Source: Flavobacterium rhamnosiphilum (GTDB lineage: Bacteria > Bacteroidota > Bacteroidia > Flavobacteriales > Flavobacteriaceae). From it: a DNA stretch of 64,000 nucleotides. The notes below the pieces were generated by a model that had not been told where the DNA came from, did not search any database, and was given only the letters and a program-made list of their open reading frames with translations. The translations under genes were made by a program, and so were the position numbers. The stretch is from positions 62,001-126,000 of the forward strand of contig NZ_SMLG01000005.1 of the NCBI RefSeq assembly GCF_004349195.1, given 5' to 3'. This document shows positions 61,247-64,000 of the stretch, in pieces. Every line of letters starts with the position of its first letter. Positions within the stretch are counted from its first letter, which is position 1.

Positions 61247-63770
61247 ATGGCTGATTTATTTTCTCCTTTGCATTAGCAGTATTTGTTATGGACAAAATAC
61301 AGCTAAAAAAACACCTTTGACTGAGGTTATCATTTCCATCGAAAAACAATTCAATATCAAATTTTCGTATGCCGTTGAAGATGTGGCCACCATTACAATT
61401 GACAAACCAAATGCTTCTTTTACGTTACAAGAAACTATTGATTATCTAAACTCGAAAACGCTTTTAAATTTCAAAGCTTTAGACAATCGATATGTTACCG
61501 TTTCAGTGTTAAACAAAACAATATCAGTTTGTGGCATTGTTTTTTCCGATGAAAAAAAATCTCGTTTGATTGGTGCTTCAGTACTTGTAAATGACATCGA
61601 AAAAAGTACAATAACCGATAAAAACGGTACATTTAGCCTGCAAAATATTCCGATTAATGCAACGCTGACCATTTCCTATTTGGGTTTTGAATCCAGACAG
61701 TTTTCTGCTAACGAATTGTTTTCGGCACAAAACAATTGCAAAGACATTGTTCTTTCCACAAAAAACGAAGAGTTGAATCAGGTTTTGATAAATGTCTATT
61801 TAACGCCTGGATTACAAAAATACCTGGATGGAAGCACCGTTTTAAACACTAAAAAATTCGGTATTCTTCCCGGATTAATAGAACCTGACATTTTGCAATC
61901 CGTTCAAGCGCTTCCCGGTGTTGAAAGCACCAATGAAAGTATTGCTAACATCAACGTACGAGGCGGAACTAATGATCAGAATTTAGTGCTTTGGGATAAT
62001 ATAAAAATGTATCATTCCGGTCATTTCTTCGGGTTAATATCTGCTTACAATCCAAATCTTACCAATAAAGTTATCGTCAGTAAAAACGGAACAAGTGCTG
62101 AATACAGTGATGGCGTTTCCAGTACTATCAATATGTATACGAAAGATCTGGTCACCAATACCTTTTCTGGTGGCGCAGGAATTAACTCCATTAGTGCCGA
62201 TGCCTTTTTAGAAATTCCAATAACTAAAAAATTAGAACTTCATATTTCAGGACGTCGATCGATTACTGATTTGTTTAAATCACCAACCTACACTAAATAC
62301 TTTGACCGTAGTTTTCAGGACACTGAAATCAATGCCGATAGTGACCAGAATAATACGTCTTCTGATTTTTACTTTTATGATTATACCGCTAAATTACTTT
62401 TCGATTTGAATGAAAAACATCAATTCAGAGCGAATATTATTGGTATTAATAATGCATTGGATTATTCCGAAAGCCGCATTACAAATTCAAACGAAACCCA
62501 ATCTAAAACCAGTAATTTATCCCAGAAAAATATCGGTTACGGAGGAAATTGGAAAGCGCAATGGAATCCAAAATTAAGCTCAAACGTCATCACTTACTTT
62601 TCCAGATACAATATTGATGCTACCGATTACAGAGTAGAAACGGATCAGCGCTTAACCGAAGCCAATGAAGTTTTGGAAACTGGAGCTAAACTCAACACCT
62701 ATTACAAAACTAATGACAACTTAAATTTCTTGTTTGGGTACCAATTCAATGAAACGGGAATGTTAAACCAAACCACCGTTAGTGCTCCGTTTTACTCTAG
62801 CACTAAAAAAGATGTTTTGTTGAATCATGCCTTATTTTCTGAGGTGGAATACAATAAAAACAATACCTATTTAAGAGTTGGATTGCGTTTGAATTATTTT
62901 CAAAAATTCGAAAAGCTTTTGGTCGAGCCAAGAATAAACATTCGACAAAAATTATCAGATCAATTTGCTTTAAAATTAGAAGGGGAATTTAAAAATCAAT
63001 CTACTACTCAAATCGTGGATTTTGAAGATGATTTTCTTGGTGTCGAAAAAAGACGCTGGGTTTTAGTAACCGATAAAGACATTCCAATTGCAACGAGTAA
63101 ACAAGGCTCTTTTGGTGTGGAATTCAATAAAAACAAACTAAATATTGAGGCTACAGGTTTTTATAAAATTGTTGACGGCATTACGGCTTCTAATCAGGGT
63201 TTCTATAACAGTTTTCAGTTTACTAATGCGAATGGAAGTTACACTGCTAAAGGTTTTGAATTTTTAGCCAATAAAACAGCGCGTCAATATAGTGTTTGGG
63301 TGAGTTACACGTTTAGTACAAACGACTATGAATTTGATGCTTTTATACCTTCAACTTTTCCTAATAATGTAGATATAAGGCATTCAGTATCGCTAGGTTT
63401 TTATTACGACATTCTTAAAAATCTAAAAATAGCTGTTGGCGGTGTTTGGAGAAATGGGCAGCCGTATACAAAACCAATTGAGGGAAATGAAACCGTACAA
63501 AACGGAAATAATACCATGGTAAATTATGATTCTCCAAACAATGAAAACTTAGATGATTTCATGCGTTTAGACGCTTCTTTAAATTACAATTTCAACCTGT
63601 CACAATCTATTAAAGCTTCGGTTACTGCCGGTGTCATTAACGCAACAAACCAGAACAATCTGATCAATCGCTATTATAAAGTCAATCCAAATGACTCGAA
63701 TGATGCTATTCAAGTAGACAATAAATCCCTTGGCTTAACGCCAAATATAAGTTTTAGGGTGAATTTTTAA
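61233..63770 (+). CDS. TonB-dependent receptor with STN signalling domain
   Basis: Outer-membrane receptor of about 845 aa. The start is set at the ATG at 61233 (MVLNKWLIYFLLCISSICYG), which gives a signal peptide; the longer frame begins inside fecR. An STN (secretin/TonB N-terminal) domain (about 25-75, LTEVIISIEKQFNIKFSYAV) talks to FecR; a CarboxypepD_reg-like domain (about 90-180) follows; then the plug (LPGVESTNESIANINVRGGT) and the barrel ending ISFRVNF. No SusD partner follows, so this is a single-protein TonB transducer of the FecA type. Ligand unknown: iron chelates, peptides or sugars are possible. Confidence 0.93.
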   Translation: MVLNKWLIYFLLCISSICYGQNTAKKTPLTEVIISIEKQFNIKFSYAVEDVATITIDKPNASFTLQETIDYLNSKTLLNFKALDNRYVTVSVLNKTISVCGIVFSDEKKSRLIGASVLVNDIEKSTITDKNGTFSLQNIPINATLTISYLGFESRQFSANELFSAQNNCKDIVLSTKNEELNQVLINVYLTPGLQKYLDGSTVLNTKKFGILPGLIEPDILQSVQALPGVESTNESIANINVRGGTNDQNLVLWDNIKMYHSGHFFGLISAYNPNLTNKVIVSKNGTSAEYSDGVSSTINMYTKDLVTNTFSGGAGINSISADAFLEIPITKKLELHISGRRSITDLFKSPTYTKYFDRSFQDTEINADSDQNNTSSDFYFYDYTAKLLFDLNEKHQFRANIIGINNALDYSESRITNSNETQSKTSNLSQKNIGYGGNWKAQWNPKLSSNVITYFSRYNIDATDYRVETDQRLTEANEVLETGAKLNTYYKTNDNLNFLFGYQFNETGMLNQTTVSAPFYSSTKKDVLLNHALFSEVEYNKNNTYLRVGLRLNYFQKFEKLLVEPRINIRQKLSDQFALKLEGEFKNQSTTQIVDFEDDFLGVEKRRWVLVTDKDIPIATSKQGSFGVEFNKNKLNIEATGFYKIVDGITASNQGFYNSFQFTNANGSYTAKGFEFLANKTARQYSVWVSYTFSTNDYEFDAFIPSTFPNNVDIRHSVSLGFYYDILKNLKIAVGGVWRNGQPYTKPIEGNETVQNGNNTMVNYDSPNNENLDDFMRLDASLNYNFNLSQSIKASVTAGVINATNQNNLINRYYKVNPNDSNDAIQVDNKSLGLTPNISFRVNF

Positions 63771-64000
63771 TATTTGCCTTAACTTTTAAGTAAATTTATA
63801 ATTTTACCCTTTGTCAAGCTCAAAACTGGCAACAATCGGTTTCAAATGTATTCCAATAAATTTTATGATGAATTATAGAGATCGCTTTGTATATTCGCAA
63901 ATTCTTACTTTTTATAAAAGGTATAGCCCTCGATTTACACAAGCAATTATACTATAAGTAAAGGAGACCTTAGCCCATATTGAAATCAAAACACAGAAAT
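63771..64000. other. Window end, no gene seen
   Basis: The last 230 bases are AT-rich with no frame of note and no clear terminator. The short CAAGCTC and CGGTTTCAAATG stretches were not matched to known features. Confidence 0.5.

Overview
The window is AT-rich and looks like the chromosome of a Flavobacterium-type member of the Bacteroidota. The evidence is a SusC/SusD pair, an ECF sigma/FecR/TonB-receptor unit, many Bacteroidota-type lipoproteins, and promoters of the TAnnTTTG type (clearest ahead of the tRNA-Tyr gene). No rRNA, phage, insertion sequence or CRISPR array was seen.

Region 1 (about 1-16930) is a galactoside-utilisation block. One minus-strand group holds a beta-galactosidase (lacZ), the eroded tail of a second GH27 alpha-galactosidase, two tandem GH36 alpha-galactosidases and an intact GH27 alpha-galactosidase. 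A second minus-strand operon, galM-galK-galT-sodium/sugar symporter, imports and phosphorylates the released galactose. A divergent GntR/LacI-type regulator sits beside galM. The lacZ and galM promoters share a 16-bp site, ACCAGTACCTACCAGT, placed exactly 22 nt upstream of the -7 element in both, which suggests one regulon. Two related hairpin repeats in opposite orientation lie just outside the first and last genes.

Region 2 (about 17000-38770) is a sialoglycan locus: a ROK regulator, SusC/SusD, sialic acid lyase, sialic acid mutarotase, an MFS transporter, a two-domain sialate O-acetylesterase, an AGE-family epimerase, a GH33 sialidase and NagA. A DUF155/RMD1 gene, two cysteine-type sulfatases and their formylglycine-generating enzyme follow. 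Together these could de-sulfate, de-acetylate and de-sialylate a host-type glycan outside the cytoplasm, then convert sialic acid through ManNAc and GlcNAc towards GlcN-6-P. The amino-sugar kinase and NagB are not in the window.

Region 3 (about 38900-57550) is mostly housekeeping and small genes: a DUF457 hydrolase, an orphan 4HB sensor protein, a saccharopine-dehydrogenase-like protein, a 2H phosphoesterase, a 2OG-Fe(II) oxygenase, a META lipoprotein, YchJ, a CHASE/PAS histidine kinase with its response regulator, a J-domain/KTSC protein, a DUF4369-thioredoxin lipoprotein gene broken by one in-frame TGA, tRNA-Tyr, a SIMPL protein, rhomboid, a LpxL-type acyltransferase, a cysteine desulfurase-like protein and a small beta-barrel protein.

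Region 4 (about 57586-63770) pairs two minus-strand secreted lipoproteins (a metzincin-type protease and a repeat lipoprotein) with a divergent ECF sigma/FecR/TonB-receptor signalling unit. Starts were moved where the longest frame opened with TTG or ran through a promoter; these choices are stated in the entries.
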